From assembly GCF_004331175.1 (NCBI RefSeq), contig NZ_SJOD01000003.1, forward strand, positions 372,001 to 436,000: a stretch of DNA of 64,000 bases. The letters run 5' to 3'. This DNA comes from Acinetobacter sp. ANC 4178 (GTDB lineage Bacteria > Pseudomonadota > Gammaproteobacteria > Pseudomonadales > Moraxellaceae). Under the pieces are notes generated by a model. It saw only the letters and a program-made list of their open reading frames with translations, was not told the origin of the DNA and did not search any database. Shown one piece after another: positions 1-8,587 of the stretch. Both the position numbers and the translations under genes were made by a program. Every line of letters starts with the position of its first letter. Position 1 is the stretch's first letter.

Positions 1-218
1 TCATCATATAAATCGACAATAATTTGTTGACCGATATATGTGGGAAATTGATCAAGGCCAAATAATGTATTCCACTCTGAGTAAGATGAAGTACATGTGA
101 ATAGTTGCCAAACGTAGTCTATTGGTTGATTTATAACGATCTTTGTTTCGATTCTTTTATGTCTAAAGATAAATAGAAAAAACAAAAATAATGCAATGAT
201 AGTAAAAACTATTTTCAT
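1..218 (-). CDS. SRPBCC-like (polyketide cyclase/START fold) protein, partial
   Basis: Reading the minus strand from an ATG at 218 gives 72 open codons that run off the left edge of the window, so only the N-terminus is present. It begins with a hydrophobic segment (about residues 3-18) and then shows INQPIDYVWQLF and a YSEWN motif. These resemble the first beta strand and helix of SRPBCC ligand-binding proteins, where an Asn-x-Pro turn is followed by VW and a Y-x-x-W segment. An N-terminal membrane anchor followed by this fold is common in small polyketide-cyclase-like proteins. No ligand can be named. The frame is open throughout, which supports a real gene. Confidence 0.6.
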   Translation of the reverse strand, partial: MKIVFTIIALFLFFLFIFRHKRIETKIVINQPIDYVWQLFTCTSSYSEWNTLFGLDQFPTYIGQQIIVDLYD

Positions 219-461
219 AAAATAATGTCTTTATTACGCAATCAGACAATAATTCTAAGATTGGAGTCTACTCCAACATCAAGTAAAATTTTAAGCTAAC
301 AGCTAACTCTTAAAAGGTTTTTTCTTTAACATAAAATCACTGTGACAAAACTTAAATCGTCACCCTACCTCTAACGATAACCTTTCAAAGCCCCTCGCCT
401 AGACAATCTGCACAAAAAAACGTATAACACCGTTTCTCAAATTTAACTGGTGACTCAAACC

Positions 462-1397
462 GTGAAACTCATCCTTGCACCCATGGAAGGCTTAACTGAC
501 CCGATTATGCGTGATGTCTTAACATCCGTCGGCAGCTTCGACTGGTGTGTAACCGAGTTTATTCGTGTCACCAACTCTGTTTTGCCTGATCATATTTTTC
601 ATCAGTTTTGCCCTGAATTACTCAACGATGGGAAAACAGCTTCCGGCACACCCGTACACGTGCAATTTTTAGGCAATGATCCTGAAATGCTGGCTGCCAA
701 TGCCATTCGTGCCGTTAAACTGGGTGCACCCGCTATCGACATGAACTTTGGTTGCCCTGCCAAAACGGTCAATCGTCATCGTGGTGGTTCGGTATTGTTA
801 GATGAACCTGAAGTGGTACACGAGTTGGTCAAAGCTGTGCGTGATGCAGTCCCTTCGCATATTCCGGTATCAGCCAAAATGCGCTTGGGCTATATGGACC
901 GCAACTTTATGCTGGAAAATGCCCACGCGATTGAAGATGCAGGTGCTGCTTGGGTAACTGTACATGCCCGTACCAAAGCAGATGGCTATACCCCACCCGC
1001 GTTTTGGGATCAGTTACAACCGATTCGTGAAGCCTTGAAAATTAATGTGATTGCCAATGGCGAAATCTGGACCAATGCTGATGCTAAACAATGTCGTTTA
1101 GAGTCGGGTTGTGAAGACCTCATGATTGGTCGTGGTGCGGTAACAACACCCGATTTAACTCAATGTATCCGCCAAAACTCAGACACAGCTTTATTGAGTT
1201 GGAATGATTTATTGGCTTTGCAAATTCGCTTTATTAATGGCCCAGCCAAAACTGAAATTGGTATGCTTGGACGTTACAAGCAATGGTTAGGCATGATGTC
1301 TAAACATTATCCTGAAGCGAAATTACTCTGGGATGAAGTAAAGCGTATTAAACAACTACATGAAATTATAGAAAAATTAGAAGCAACTTTGCTTTAA
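462..1397 (+). CDS. dusC: tRNA-dihydrouridine(16) synthase DusC
   Basis: FMN-dependent enzyme that reduces uridine 16 in the D loop of tRNAs. The protein opens with the Dus signature LILAPMEGLTD and carries MNFGCPAKTVNRHRGG, whose cysteine is the expected catalytic acid. MRLGYMDR and VHARTK follow, and IANGEI and GRGA are the phosphate-binding parts of the TIM barrel. The length of about 311 residues is normal for DusC. Two GTG starts are possible. The one at 462 makes the protein begin MKLILAPMEG, matching the usual DusC N-terminus, and has a GGTGA-like ribosome site eight bases upstream. The GTG at 450 would add four residues. The gene stands alone and faces the next gene tail to tail. Confidence 0.92.
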   Translation: MKLILAPMEGLTDPIMRDVLTSVGSFDWCVTEFIRVTNSVLPDHIFHQFCPELLNDGKTASGTPVHVQFLGNDPEMLAANAIRAVKLGAPAIDMNFGCPAKTVNRHRGGSVLLDEPEVVHELVKAVRDAVPSHIPVSAKMRLGYMDRNFMLENAHAIEDAGAAWVTVHARTKADGYTPPAFWDQLQPIREALKINVIANGEIWTNADAKQCRLESGCEDLMIGRGAVTTPDLTQCIRQNSDTALLSWNDLLALQIRFINGPAKTEIGMLGRYKQWLGMMSKHYPEAKLLWDEVKRIKQLHEIIEKLEATLL

Positions 1398-1411
1398 GTT
1401 TCAAATAAAAG

Positions 1412-1440
1412 TCATGAGATACATGTCGTATCTCATGACG
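1412..1440 (-). terminator. Terminator hairpin between convergent genes
   Basis: A perfect 12-base stem (GTCATGAGATAC at 1412-1423 with its complement at 1429-1440) encloses a five-base loop. On the minus strand it is followed by TTTTATTTG, so it best serves the NTF2-like gene, although it lies between two convergent genes and may stop both. Confidence 0.75.
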
Positions 1441-1457
1441 GTTTCAACCTAAAATAA

Positions 1458-1904
1458 TTAACTGACTTCACTCAGTAAAATTGGTAATCCTGTTTCAAGT
1501 TGTATTGGCATAGAAATATGCTGATGCGCCACTTTCCAGACTTGCTCGACTTTCTGAAAACAAATGGTGGTTCGGCACCAAAACACTTCTAAATTGGGAA
1601 TTGCATCAATTTGATCAACCTTCGAAAAGCAGTGCAATACCGCAAGTTCTGGCTGAGCAATAAGTTTAATGCCTTCACGATATACACGAATGTTTCCAGC
1701 TTTCACTGGGAGATAACGCCTCCACAATTGTTTGTACGCTTGTATACCCGTTAAATGGGTACTCACATCAATTAAACTTACATTTTCGACACAAAGATCA
1801 GCTAAAGCTTGTATATCCATACTTGCTACAGCTTCATCCCATTGTTTCAGCATTAATAAAATGTCATGGGCACTTTGCTCATCACCCGTAATTTCTATGC
1901 TCAT
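1458..1904 (-). CDS. NTF2-like (SnoaL/ketosteroid-isomerase-like) protein
   Basis: A 148-residue soluble protein with the layout of small NTF2-fold proteins. An N-terminal amphipathic helix (MLKQWDEAVASMDIQALADLC) is followed by a strand with VSLIDVSTHLTG, and the C-terminal sheet includes VWKVAHQHIS. The order of helix, dipping strand and a closing W-K-V-x-H-x-H strand is characteristic of SnoaL-like and DUF4440-like proteins. Enzymes and binding proteins share this fold, so substrate and role cannot be assigned. The gene stands alone and ends at a strong hairpin terminator. The ATG at 1904 is the only reasonable start. Confidence 0.75.
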   Translation of the reverse strand: MSIEITGDEQSAHDILLMLKQWDEAVASMDIQALADLCVENVSLIDVSTHLTGIQAYKQLWRRYLPVKAGNIRVYREGIKLIAQPELAVLHCFSKVDQIDAIPNLEVFWCRTTICFQKVEQVWKVAHQHISMPIQLETGLPILLSEVS

Positions 1905-2183
1905 CGTGTCATTCCTTTACAGTGTATCCACTTATCATCAGCATAAGCTCTGATTTTGACGGCATCACGACTAAACGTATCTACATACAAAAACCATCAG
2001 AGACGTTTTGCCTTTATATACACAGTTTTAGAAGGTGCACTCCCAACAGCCTTCACGAACCTTAAACATGTGATTTTCATCACACTATAAAAACTATAGC
2101 GAAAATAATTCGGAGAATAAAGCGGTAATTTTAAAGGGCATCCAAACCCTTATTTCCTCGGCGCTTTTCGCAAATTCAATCCA
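1905..2183. other. Intergenic region without a recognised gene
   Basis: I see no coding region here on either strand. It should hold the promoter of the NTF2-like gene. No operator or repeat was recognised. Confidence 0.5.
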
Positions 2184-2210
2184 ATAAAAAAGCATGTCGA
2201 TGGACATGCT
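2184..2210 (-). terminator. Rho-independent terminator of the YegP-like gene
   Basis: AGCATGTC and GACATGCT form an eight-base stem with a four-base loop. On the minus strand the stem is followed by TTTTTTATT. It lies about 20 bases beyond the stop of the YegP-like gene. Confidence 0.85.
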
Positions 2211-2230
2211 TAATCGAAATAAATTGGGCA

Positions 2231-2566
2231 TTACACCGTTAAATCTTTAATCGTGGTGACTGAGCCATTATTTTTGACTGACTCAATTCCCTTATCACGC
2301 GATTGTTCTGAGGAATAAAATTGACTGGTACCTATAATCTGATGGTTTGCTGCTTTTAAATTAAAATACGGCTTACCATTGCTGGCAGTTAAACGCTCAT
2401 AACGACTGTCATCAGCACTATTTTTATGAACGGACTCTATGCCCACATGTGCCGAGGCTTTTGCTTTATACAGCTCACTTGTTAAAATAACTTCCCCATT
2501 ACCTGCTTTGAGTACAAAGCGATATTGACCATCTTTTGCTTGGCTCAGTTCATACCATCCAGACAT
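2231..2566 (-). CDS. YegP family protein (two DUF1508 repeats)
   Basis: A 111-residue protein made of two copies of the short DUF1508 module. The first (about residues 8-50) contains QYRFVLKAGNGEVILTSELY and GIESVHKN. The second (about 58-100) contains PYFNLKAANHQIIGTSQFY and GIESVKNN. This internal duplication is the hallmark of E. coli YegP. The molecular function is unknown, although the module often occurs in stress-associated small proteins. The gene is monocistronic, with a clear terminator downstream. The start at 2566 gives MSGWYEL, matching the usual N-terminus. Confidence 0.88.
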   Translation of the reverse strand: MSGWYELSQAKDGQYRFVLKAGNGEVILTSELYKAKASAHVGIESVHKNSADDSRYERLTASNGKPYFNLKAANHQIIGTSQFYSSEQSRDKGIESVKNNGSVTTIKDLTV

Positions 2567-2782
2567 AACTTCATTCCTCTTGTTGTTTTGAATTTATTTA
2601 TTGTTGCTTGAAACTATTTAAGTACTAAGAAATATAAATGACTTTTAGACAACAAAAAAGAGCATTTTTGATCAAACATGAGTCTAGTACGTAACACTGT
2701 CATTCAAACCGCCCCAAAATCAGGCAATTTTGGGGCAATTATCAATTTTTGATTCAATCACAATATACAAATCAAGATGGAA

Positions 2783-3160
2783 TCACGCTACTGACGCAGG
2801 TGCTACCACTGTTTTACCGTAACACGCTTTTTCCATTTCAAGAATTTCCACACACAGTTGTACCGTCAAATGCGTTTGCTTAGGGAGCAACTGCTGTAAA
2901 GCCAAAAGTAATTGATTGGAAATGTCTGTTTTTGTATTTAAATCACGACCTGAAAGCAAGGAAACCTTTACATGTACATAGGCTTGATTCGATTCACCTA
3001 AACCAATCAAATAATCACTTTGACAAATTGCTCGGCTTTTAATGTCTGTGGCAACGTTTACATGACCTGTCGCAAACAATGCTTGGTTTAGACCTAATAA
3101 AACAGGCTGGGAATGAAAGTCTTTTAAATTGTCAGAATATTCCAAATGAATATGCGGCAT
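2783..3160 (-). CDS. 5-carboxymethyl-2-hydroxymuconate delta-isomerase family protein
   Basis: A tautomerase-superfamily protein of 125 residues. The mature chain should begin with proline, as in MPHIHLEYSDNL, where the N-terminal proline is the catalytic base. That is why the ATG at 3160 is preferred over a TTG at 3175 that would bury the proline. CHMI isomerises 5-carboxymethyl-2-hydroxymuconate in the homoprotocatechuate pathway. No other gene of that pathway is nearby, so the true substrate may differ. The length and the segments AYVHVKVSLLSGRD and CVEILEMEKACYGK fit the family. The gene stands alone between unrelated small genes. Confidence 0.82.
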   Translation of the reverse strand: MPHIHLEYSDNLKDFHSQPVLLGLNQALFATGHVNVATDIKSRAICQSDYLIGLGESNQAYVHVKVSLLSGRDLNTKTDISNQLLLALQQLLPKQTHLTVQLCVEILEMEKACYGKTVVAPASVA

Positions 3161-3275
3161 CTGTGTGCAACCCAAACAGTGAAAACTGGGTTATAACATG
3201 TTTTCACACCTCACTGATGCAAGAAAAAGAATGAGATCATTCTCAATCTATGCATCGTGAGATAAAACATTACAA

Positions 3276-3620
3276 TTAAACTTTTTTTACATATTCTGAT
3301 TTCAGTTTAATTGCTCCAATGCCATCAACCTTACAATCAATATCATGACCATCACTGGCTTCAGGCAATAAACGAATGTTCTTGACCTTGGTCCCGACTT
3401 TCACCACTGAAGATGAGCCTTTGATTTTTAAATCCTTAATCACCGTCACGGTATCGCCATCAACCAATACGTTACCATTGGCATCCTTAATTTGAGCAAC
3501 ATCTTCTACTTGATTCAGCTCACCTTCTTTCCATTCGTGTGAGCATTCTGGACAAATTAATAAGTCGCCATCTTGATAGGTATATTCTGATTGGCATTTT
3601 GGGCAATTGGGTAAAGACAT
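3276..3620 (-). CDS. yjdM: PhnA/YjdM zinc-ribbon protein
   Basis: A 114-residue protein with an N-terminal zinc ribbon ([13 protein letters not shown] then CPECSHEW, cysteines near residues 6, 9, 23 and 26). A beta-rich domain follows, with [25 protein letters not shown] and [14 protein letters not shown]. This is the complete PhnA/YjdM architecture. Despite the historical name, the E. coli protein is not required for alkylphosphonate use and its role is unclear. No phn genes are nearby. The start and length agree with the family. It is a separate transcription unit in a run of unrelated minus-strand genes. Confidence 0.92.
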   Translation of the reverse strand: MSLPNCPKCQSEYTYQDGDLLICPECSHEWKEGELNQVEDVAQIKDANGNVLVDGDTVTVIKDLKIKGSSSVVKVGTKVKNIRLLPEASDGHDIDCKVDGIGAIKLKSEYVKKV

Positions 3621-3704
3621 AAAAAACTCAAAAAATAAAAAATAAAACTTAGTGTACTGTAAAATTGTGAATAACCCTAAATTCCATATGGGTATTTCTA
3701 CAAA

Positions 3705-4322
3705 TTATTGCTTTTGAAACACCGCATAATTAAATTTCTGAACTTGTCCATTGGGTGTGGTATGCACATTCTGCACACTCGAAACTAAACGGAAATCGGG
3801 CTCAGCAAATTGTTGCTGTAATTCTGCAACACTATAACGTTGAACCTCTAATCCACTGCATTGTACAGGCCCATCTTCAGCAAAAGTAGCCACAATCACG
3901 TACCCCAAGGGCTGTACGGCTGTTTTCACTTGCTGTATATAACGCTTTTGCTCTTGAGGCTGAGTCAAAAAATGAAATACAGCTCGATCATGCCAAACTT
4001 GATAGCTTTCTGGTTCAAATTCCACACTTAAAAGGTCTGCTACCTTCCAATCAATCAAATGAGCGCGATCACCTAAACGCTGTTGGTTCTGCTGCAAAGC
4101 CTTGTTCGATATATCCAACACAGTTAAATGGCGATAGCCTAAATCGAGTAGCTCATCAGCAAGTATCGATGCTCCAGCGCCAACATCGATAATGGCGGCA
4201 TCAGGTTCCAATTTCAGAGATTGAATGAGTTGTATCGATTGACTTGCATGTAACTGAAACCAACTGACTTGCGTCACAGCTTTATCTGTATAAACCCGAT
4301 TCCAATGTGTTTCTGTAGACAT
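3705..4322 (-). CDS. Class I SAM-dependent methyltransferase
   Basis: A 205-residue Rossmann-fold methyltransferase. Motif I is AAIIDVGAGAS (about residues 42-52), followed by the acidic end of strand beta 2 (LTVLDIS) and the WKVADL segment that usually contacts adenine. The opening THWNRVYTDK and VSWFQ resemble the group of short methyltransferases annotated as UbiE/thiopurine-like. WHDRAVFHFL is typical of motif IV in this group. The substrate is unknown. The C-terminal QKFNYAVFQK strand completes the fold. The gene is single, with its start at 4322. Confidence 0.8.
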   Translation of the reverse strand: MSTETHWNRVYTDKAVTQVSWFQLHASQSIQLIQSLKLEPDAAIIDVGAGASILADELLDLGYRHLTVLDISNKALQQNQQRLGDRAHLIDWKVADLLSVEFEPESYQVWHDRAVFHFLTQPQEQKRYIQQVKTAVQPLGYVIVATFAEDGPVQCSGLEVQRYSVAELQQQFAEPDFRLVSSVQNVHTTPNGQVQKFNYAVFQKQ

Positions 4323-4383
4323 CTCTTCATTCCCTGCAATGGATCATATTAATAAATAATATTATATTAAAACATATTTTATT

Positions 4384-4746
4384 TTAAGTATTTTCTTCTT
4401 CAGGGTGTTCTAAATAATGCTTCAGGACGACAGCATGATTTTGGCTGGTATTCTTTGCCGCTGTAATTAAGCTAATATTATTCTGTTGGCCTAAACGTCG
4501 TAATTCGGCAAGGGTTTCAGGGTGTTGCATCAATTCAAGCAAATATTTTGCTCGAAACTCTTCCCAGCCAATTAAATCTTGATGATAAGACTGCCTTAAA
4601 ACAGTAGAAGGTGTAATCTCTTTAGGCCATAAATCGATCTTGGCATCTTGTTTTTTAATGCCTCTTGGCCATAGACGATCGACTAAAATTCTTAATCCAT
4701 CTTCTGCCGTAACAGGACTATAAGCACGCTTAATTTGAATCTGCAT
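4384..4746 (-). CDS. DUF488 family protein (YeaO-like)
   Basis: A 120-residue protein with the DUF488 signature. It has IQIKRAYSP near the start, RILVDRLWPRGIKK (residues about 19-32), WPKEITPS and a central FRAKYLLEL helix. The last part, SLITAAKNTSQNHAVVLKHYL, carries the usual nucleotide-metabolism-like TAAKD/N segment. Biochemical function is unknown. It is separated by 35 bases from the DUF2004-like gene upstream and could be co-transcribed with it and with the AHSA1-like gene, because all three lie head to tail with short gaps. Confidence 0.88.
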   Translation of the reverse strand: MQIQIKRAYSPVTAEDGLRILVDRLWPRGIKKQDAKIDLWPKEITPSTVLRQSYHQDLIGWEEFRAKYLLELMQHPETLAELRRLGQQNNISLITAAKNTSQNHAVVLKHYLEHPEEENT

Positions 4747-4781
4747 TGATTTCCTTAGCAGTGCGAAAATAAATAACTCAT

Positions 4782-5126
4782 TTAACTTTCCATACTAATA
4801 TCTTCAACATTGCCATCATCATCAAATGAGACACATAACACATAGTCAGTCACATTTTCTGGCAGACTAAAGTCAATCGAATCATCATTTTCTTCAACCG
4901 AATGAAAGTCCAAAAAGCGTCGTGTCGATAATAGCTCAATCACCTGCTTCGCTTCAGGACGCGTGAGCCCAGTATGATGCTGCCAATACTGTGGAGAGAT
5001 TTCCTGTAAATGATGCTCCACATATAAGCGCACCTGATTATCTAACCCAACATCTTGCAGATAGCTTTGCCAAATCGCATTTCGGGCTTTCTGTTCTCTG
5101 TCCTTAAAATTATTAAACGTTTGCAT
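4782..5126 (-). CDS. DUF2004-like small acidic protein
   Basis: A 114-residue acidic protein. The N-terminal half is helical (NFKDREQKARNAIWQSYLQD). The C-terminal half is a short sheet with SIDFSLPENVTDYVLCVSFDDDGNVEDISMES. A final 'Gxx-x-I-S-M-E-S' strand after an F-D-x-x-G turn is what I know from DUF2004 proteins, so I place it there with moderate certainty. Function is unknown. Only 14 bases separate it from the upstream AHSA1-like gene, which suggests they share a transcript. Confidence 0.65.
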   Translation of the reverse strand: MQTFNNFKDREQKARNAIWQSYLQDVGLDNQVRLYVEHHLQEISPQYWQHHTGLTRPEAKQVIELLSTRRFLDFHSVEENDDSIDFSLPENVTDYVLCVSFDDDGNVEDISMES

Positions 5127-5140
5127 AACATCCTTACCTT

Positions 5141-5587
5141 TTATCCATCAGGTATTTCAGGTGTAATGAGGAGTGCCAGCAATTGTAACGACTCCTGCCA
5201 CCCTAAATAGCACGCTTCTACAGGAATTACATCGGGTATGCCTGATTGCGTGATTTGAATTTCTGTTCCTACAGAGACCGCTTTAAATTGCACTTTAACT
5301 TCAATTAAATCGGGCATGTTTGGATCTTCAAATTGATCAACATAGCGTAACAGCTCATTCGGAATCACTTCATGATATGTGCCACCAAAACCAATGCGTG
5401 TGCCCGTAGAAAAGTTAGTAAAATACATGCGATATTTGCCTTCAGGCTTCACTTCAAGCAAATCGACATGTGCTGTAAAACCGTGGGGTGCCATCCATTT
5501 AACTAAGGCATCTGCTGTGGTAAACGCACGATAAACACGCTCTGGTGGCGCATTAAACACGCGGTGTAATTGAACCGTATTCGACAT
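5141..5587 (-). CDS. SRPBCC/AHSA1-like protein
   Basis: A 148-residue member of the START-like AHSA1 (activator of Hsp90 homologue 1) group. Landmarks are VQLHRVFNAPPERVYRAFT near the N-terminus, ALVKWMAPHGFT, GGTYHEVIPNELLRYVDQF and a final helix containing CYLGWQESLQLLALL. That pattern (ripa-pperV..a-F, W-apxgf, tG-y-evpperl) is standard for small bacterial relatives. These do not act on Hsp90, and they usually have no known ligand. Short gaps to the next two genes suggest a three-gene unit. Confidence 0.85.
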   Translation of the reverse strand: MSNTVQLHRVFNAPPERVYRAFTTADALVKWMAPHGFTAHVDLLEVKPEGKYRMYFTNFSTGTRIGFGGTYHEVIPNELLRYVDQFEDPNMPDLIEVKVQFKAVSVGTEIQITQSGIPDVIPVEACYLGWQESLQLLALLITPEIPDG

Positions 5588-5697
5588 GAGGCACCTATAT
5601 TTTTATTCTTTGGTTTCAAATAGTGTACGGTAAGTCGAGGTGGCTTATGTATAACTTGAGTATGAATTACACAGTAACCACCTACTATGGCATCTCG

Positions 5698-6066
5698 CTA
5701 CTCGTCATCATAATCATAGAGATAGCTCAGACAGCCCCAACCGTCATATTCACCTTGGAACATTTCGGCAATTTTAACGAACCATTCTTCTAAGTCTTGA
5801 ACATCCTGATATTCAGGAATCATATTCACATGAACGTTCAACACCCATAAATCACTGCCATCATTTTTGACTTCTTCTTGGAACAATGAGATTTTTTGTT
5901 CTTCATGCAATAAATGCAAAGCGCATTTTTCTGCCTGATCTTGGGTTGTAAAAACAATAGAGAATTCAATTTCATGTAGATCGGTTAGATCATTACCGTC
6001 TTCATACATCTGCCACAGTACATTACCGTTATCATCATCTGGAAATAATTCATAGTTGCGGCTCAT
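5698..6066 (-). CDS. rraB: RraB family ribonuclease E inhibitor
   Basis: A 122-residue acidic protein that matches RraB/DUF695. It has NGNVLWQMYEDGNDLTDLHEIEF at residues 13-35, EKCALHLL, a LWVLNVHVNMIPEYQDVQDLEEW segment and GWGCLSYLYDYDD at the end. In E. coli RraB binds the C-terminal scaffold half of RNase E and alters its cleavage pattern. The gene is alone here. RNase G, a relative of RNase E, is encoded at 19.2-20.6 kb, but it lacks the scaffold that RraB binds. Confidence 0.87.
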   Translation of the reverse strand: MSRNYELFPDDDNGNVLWQMYEDGNDLTDLHEIEFSIVFTTQDQAEKCALHLLHEEQKISLFQEEVKNDGSDLWVLNVHVNMIPEYQDVQDLEEWFVKIAEMFQGEYDGWGCLSYLYDYDDE

Positions 6067-6149
6067 TCTTATATCCCTGCTTTTTTGTTTATTAATTCAA
6101 CGTAATTTAGCATGATTTTATGACAGTTTAAGCCCCAAAATGGATATTT

Positions 6150-6815
6150 TTAAAAAGCAGCTAAACTCTGAATATCGACTAACTCACCACTGCATGGCTG
6201 GATAAATTTCAAGTGACTGGCATGTAATGCCATGCGCTTTAAAGGACTTTGTAAGGGTTCAGGATGATAGAGTTTATCCCCTGTGATGGGATGCCCAATA
6301 TATTGCATATGCACACGTAATTGATGGGAGCGCCCTGTAATCGGAGTCAGCAACACACGGCTGATATCCTGTTCGGTATCATATTCCATCAGCTCAAATA
6401 AGGTTTTTGCAGCTTTGCCCAGTTCAAAATGCACAATTTGCCGTGGACGGTTTTCCCAATCCGTAATTAAAGGCACGTCGACACTTCCCGATTGCTGAAT
6501 CTGCCCTTGTACCAATGCTTGATAATGTTTGGTCACCGTTCGTGCTTGGAACATTTTACTGACTGCAACCTCAGCATCACGATGTTTGGCAAACATGAGA
6601 ATCCCAGAAGTCGCCATGTCTAAACGATGGGTAATTTTCGCCTCTGGAAATTGCGCTAAAACGCGATAATAAGCACTATCATGATGTTCAGGTAACCGCC
6701 CAGGGACCGACAATAAACCAGCAGGTTTATTAATCACCACCAAGTCTGCATCTTCATAAATAATCTGCAAAGGTTCTTGTGGCGGTGTATAAACGAAGTG
6801 GTCATTTAAAGGCAT
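6150..6815 (-). CDS. rluA: Dual-specificity RNA pseudouridine synthase RluA
   Basis: Isomerises uridine to pseudouridine at 23S rRNA position 746 and tRNA position 32 if it follows E. coli RluA. The catalytic motif ITHRLDMATSGILMFAK contains the active aspartate near residue 66. Other family landmarks are LVVINKPAGLLSVPG and GRSHQLRVHMQYIGHPI. There is no N-terminal S4 domain, as expected for RluA rather than RluC or RluD. I start at the ATG at 6815, which gives MPLNDHF and 221 residues. An upstream start at 6854 would add 13 residues that do not look like the family. Confidence 0.9.
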   Translation of the reverse strand: MPLNDHFVYTPPQEPLQIIYEDADLVVINKPAGLLSVPGRLPEHHDSAYYRVLAQFPEAKITHRLDMATSGILMFAKHRDAEVAVSKMFQARTVTKHYQALVQGQIQQSGSVDVPLITDWENRPRQIVHFELGKAAKTLFELMEYDTEQDISRVLLTPITGRSHQLRVHMQYIGHPITGDKLYHPEPLQSPLKRMALHASHLKFIQPCSGELVDIQSLAAF

Positions 6816-6941
6816 GATTGGACTGGCGTATGAATAAAGCGGGCAAAATATCAAGCCCGATCCAGACTGTCAATTTTTCTGCTTTTAAGTCATTACATTC
6901 ATCTGAAGACGATACGTCCCCATCAAAAAATCTAGAAATAT

Positions 6942-7646
6942 TTAGCGATGCTTACTCATTTCTGACAGCAAATCTAACTGAATTTCCTGAATTTGTGTGA
7001 GCCTTTCCCATTGATGTGACAGCAAATGATCCATTTTTTCATGTAAATGCCGAATTTCTAATTCTGCTTTCAAATTAATCTGATAGTCATGTTGCGAACG
7101 TAAACGGTCTTTGGCTTCCTGTCGATTTTGGCTCATCATAATAATGGGGGCTTGTATGGCCGCCAGACATGACAAAACCAAATTTAGTAAAATAAAAGGA
7201 TACGGGTCGACTGGATGTACCAATAACACCACTGTATTTAAAAGAATCCAAAGCACTAAAAAAACGCCGAAACAAATTAAAAAAATCCAACTTCCCCCAA
7301 ACGTGGCAATTTTATCTGCCAGTTTCTCTCCCGTTGTCCATTTTTGATCAAACTCAGTCTCAATATTCTTGGTAATCAGTTCATGCCGCTGCATACTACC
7401 GAGAACTTCACGCTCTAAATCGGTCAGCTCGCCTTTTTCAGACTTTAATAAGGAGTGTACATACTGAATCCGATAATGGGTCAAATCAGGTCGACAGATA
7501 AAGCGATCGGGTGACCAATCTGGAACATCTTTTTTGATCTCATCACTGATCACATCACGAATAATATGCCCAGAGACCAGTGCTTTATAAGGAAATGACT
7601 TTTTGCACACTGCACAAGTTTGATTTTGATTTTGTCTATCTGTCAT
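6942..7646 (-). CDS. DUF1003 membrane protein
   Basis: A 234-residue inner-membrane protein. The N-terminus has a CxxC pair (CAVCKKSF) and a typical NTF-like soluble section, followed by the DUF1003 core. That core includes the pre-membrane GEKLADKIATFGGSW, a first membrane span (about 118-138) and a second (about 148-170) ending in AIQAPIIMMSQNRQ. The tail is a long charged helix. DUF1003 proteins are widespread, and some have been linked to magnesium or acid adaptation, but no mechanism is established. It is separate from both neighbours. Confidence 0.88.
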   Translation of the reverse strand: MTDRQNQNQTCAVCKKSFPYKALVSGHIIRDVISDEIKKDVPDWSPDRFICRPDLTHYRIQYVHSLLKSEKGELTDLEREVLGSMQRHELITKNIETEFDQKWTTGEKLADKIATFGGSWIFLICFGVFLVLWILLNTVVLLVHPVDPYPFILLNLVLSCLAAIQAPIIMMSQNRQEAKDRLRSQHDYQINLKAELEIRHLHEKMDHLLSHQWERLTQIQEIQLDLLSEMSKHR

Positions 7647-7738
7647 CTTTTTAATTCGTTTTCTGTTTTGACTCCATCATAACAATTTTCTCTACAAATG
7701 AAGTAACTACAATTCCTGTAATAACAAGAATACGCAAT

Positions 7739-7981
7739 TTAACTTAAAAGAGATAAAACAATAAATGGAACCAAATTAAACACCATAATTAAAATTTTAT
7801 AGCCTGCCATCACAGCATAATGAATTGCATCAAAAGTTTGATCATTCAGATTAAACCAGTGACCGTGTAAGCTTTTCATCCATGTTCGGGCGTAGGTAAA
7901 GACCAAAAACCAAATCAATAAAATGAGATAATTGAGAACTAAAGACCAACCCAACACTTGCCGTAATAATTCCATATCCAT
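7739..7981 (-). CDS. DUF6868 small membrane protein
   Basis: An 80-residue protein with two membrane spans (about residues 9-31 and 53-78) and a short connecting stretch with SLHGHWFNLND. The pattern 'MDxELLRQ...GW..VLNY', 'W...LH...F.L....FD..HY..M..YKI.I..FNLVP' fits the DUF6868 family, whose function is unknown. The start at 7981 is supported by AGGAG eight bases upstream. A longer frame from 8008 lacks such a site. The DUF4256 gene lies 42 bases upstream on the same strand. Confidence 0.8.
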   Translation of the reverse strand: MDMELLRQVLGWSLVLNYLILLIWFLVFTYARTWMKSLHGHWFNLNDQTFDAIHYAVMAGYKILIMVFNLVPFIVLSLLS

Positions 7982-8023
7982 GCGTATCACTCCTATACTC
8001 AGCTTCAATCACAATGTAATAAG

Positions 8024-8587
8024 CTAAAGCTTTAGCCCAACACGAAAACCTCGCGCAGCATAATAAGATTCAGCCCCATTATGGTAAGTAAACACCTGAC
8101 CATAGCGATGGTCACAAAACAATGCTCCACCCAAAGCCCGAATAGCCTCAGGTGTACTCACCCAACTTGATGTTTTTTGGTCAAAATTTCCCAATTGTTG
8201 TAATTCATAATATTGCTGTTCTGTTAGTAGCGTAGTGCCCATTTTCTGTGCCAAATGCACTGCACTGTCTTGTGGTGGATTCTGTTTCCGAGCAGCCAAT
8301 GCTTCTGCGTCATAACATAAACTACGGCGACCTTGGGGGCTTTCCTCCGCACAATCTACAAAATAATATTCATTGTTGTTTTGTTCAAATTGAATCAGGT
8401 CAGGCTCACCCCCTGTTTGTTCCATCCAGTGCAAACTTTGAACTTTTTTAGGTTGTGCTTGAAGCTTGGACAACACTTCACTCCATTTGAGATGAGGATA
8501 CCTTAAAACATGCTGCTCAAAACGTTGCTGTAAACGGGTGAAAAGTTCCTGATCATCCAATGGCTGATCTAAATCATGACTCATCAT
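8024..8587 (-). CDS. DUF4256 family protein
   Basis: A 187-residue soluble protein. Recognisable DUF4256 blocks are LKWSEVLSKLQAQP, WMEQTGGEPDLI, DCAEESPQGRRSLCYDAEAL, MGTTLLTEQQYYELQQLG and the closing YHNGAESYYAARGFR. The family is widespread in bacteria and of unknown function. The start ATG at 8587 gives MMSHDLDQ and follows an AAGAAGAG ribosome-site-like stretch. A longer frame from 8653 begins with a basic, non-homologous extension. A good -35 box (TTGACA, 8786-8791 on this strand) lies about 200 bases upstream and may drive the gene. Confidence 0.87.
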   Translation of the reverse strand: MMSHDLDQPLDDQELFTRLQQRFEQHVLRYPHLKWSEVLSKLQAQPKKVQSLHWMEQTGGEPDLIQFEQNNNEYYFVDCAEESPQGRRSLCYDAEALAARKQNPPQDSAVHLAQKMGTTLLTEQQYYELQQLGNFDQKTSSWVSTPEAIRALGGALFCDHRYGQVFTYHNGAESYYAARGFRVGLKL

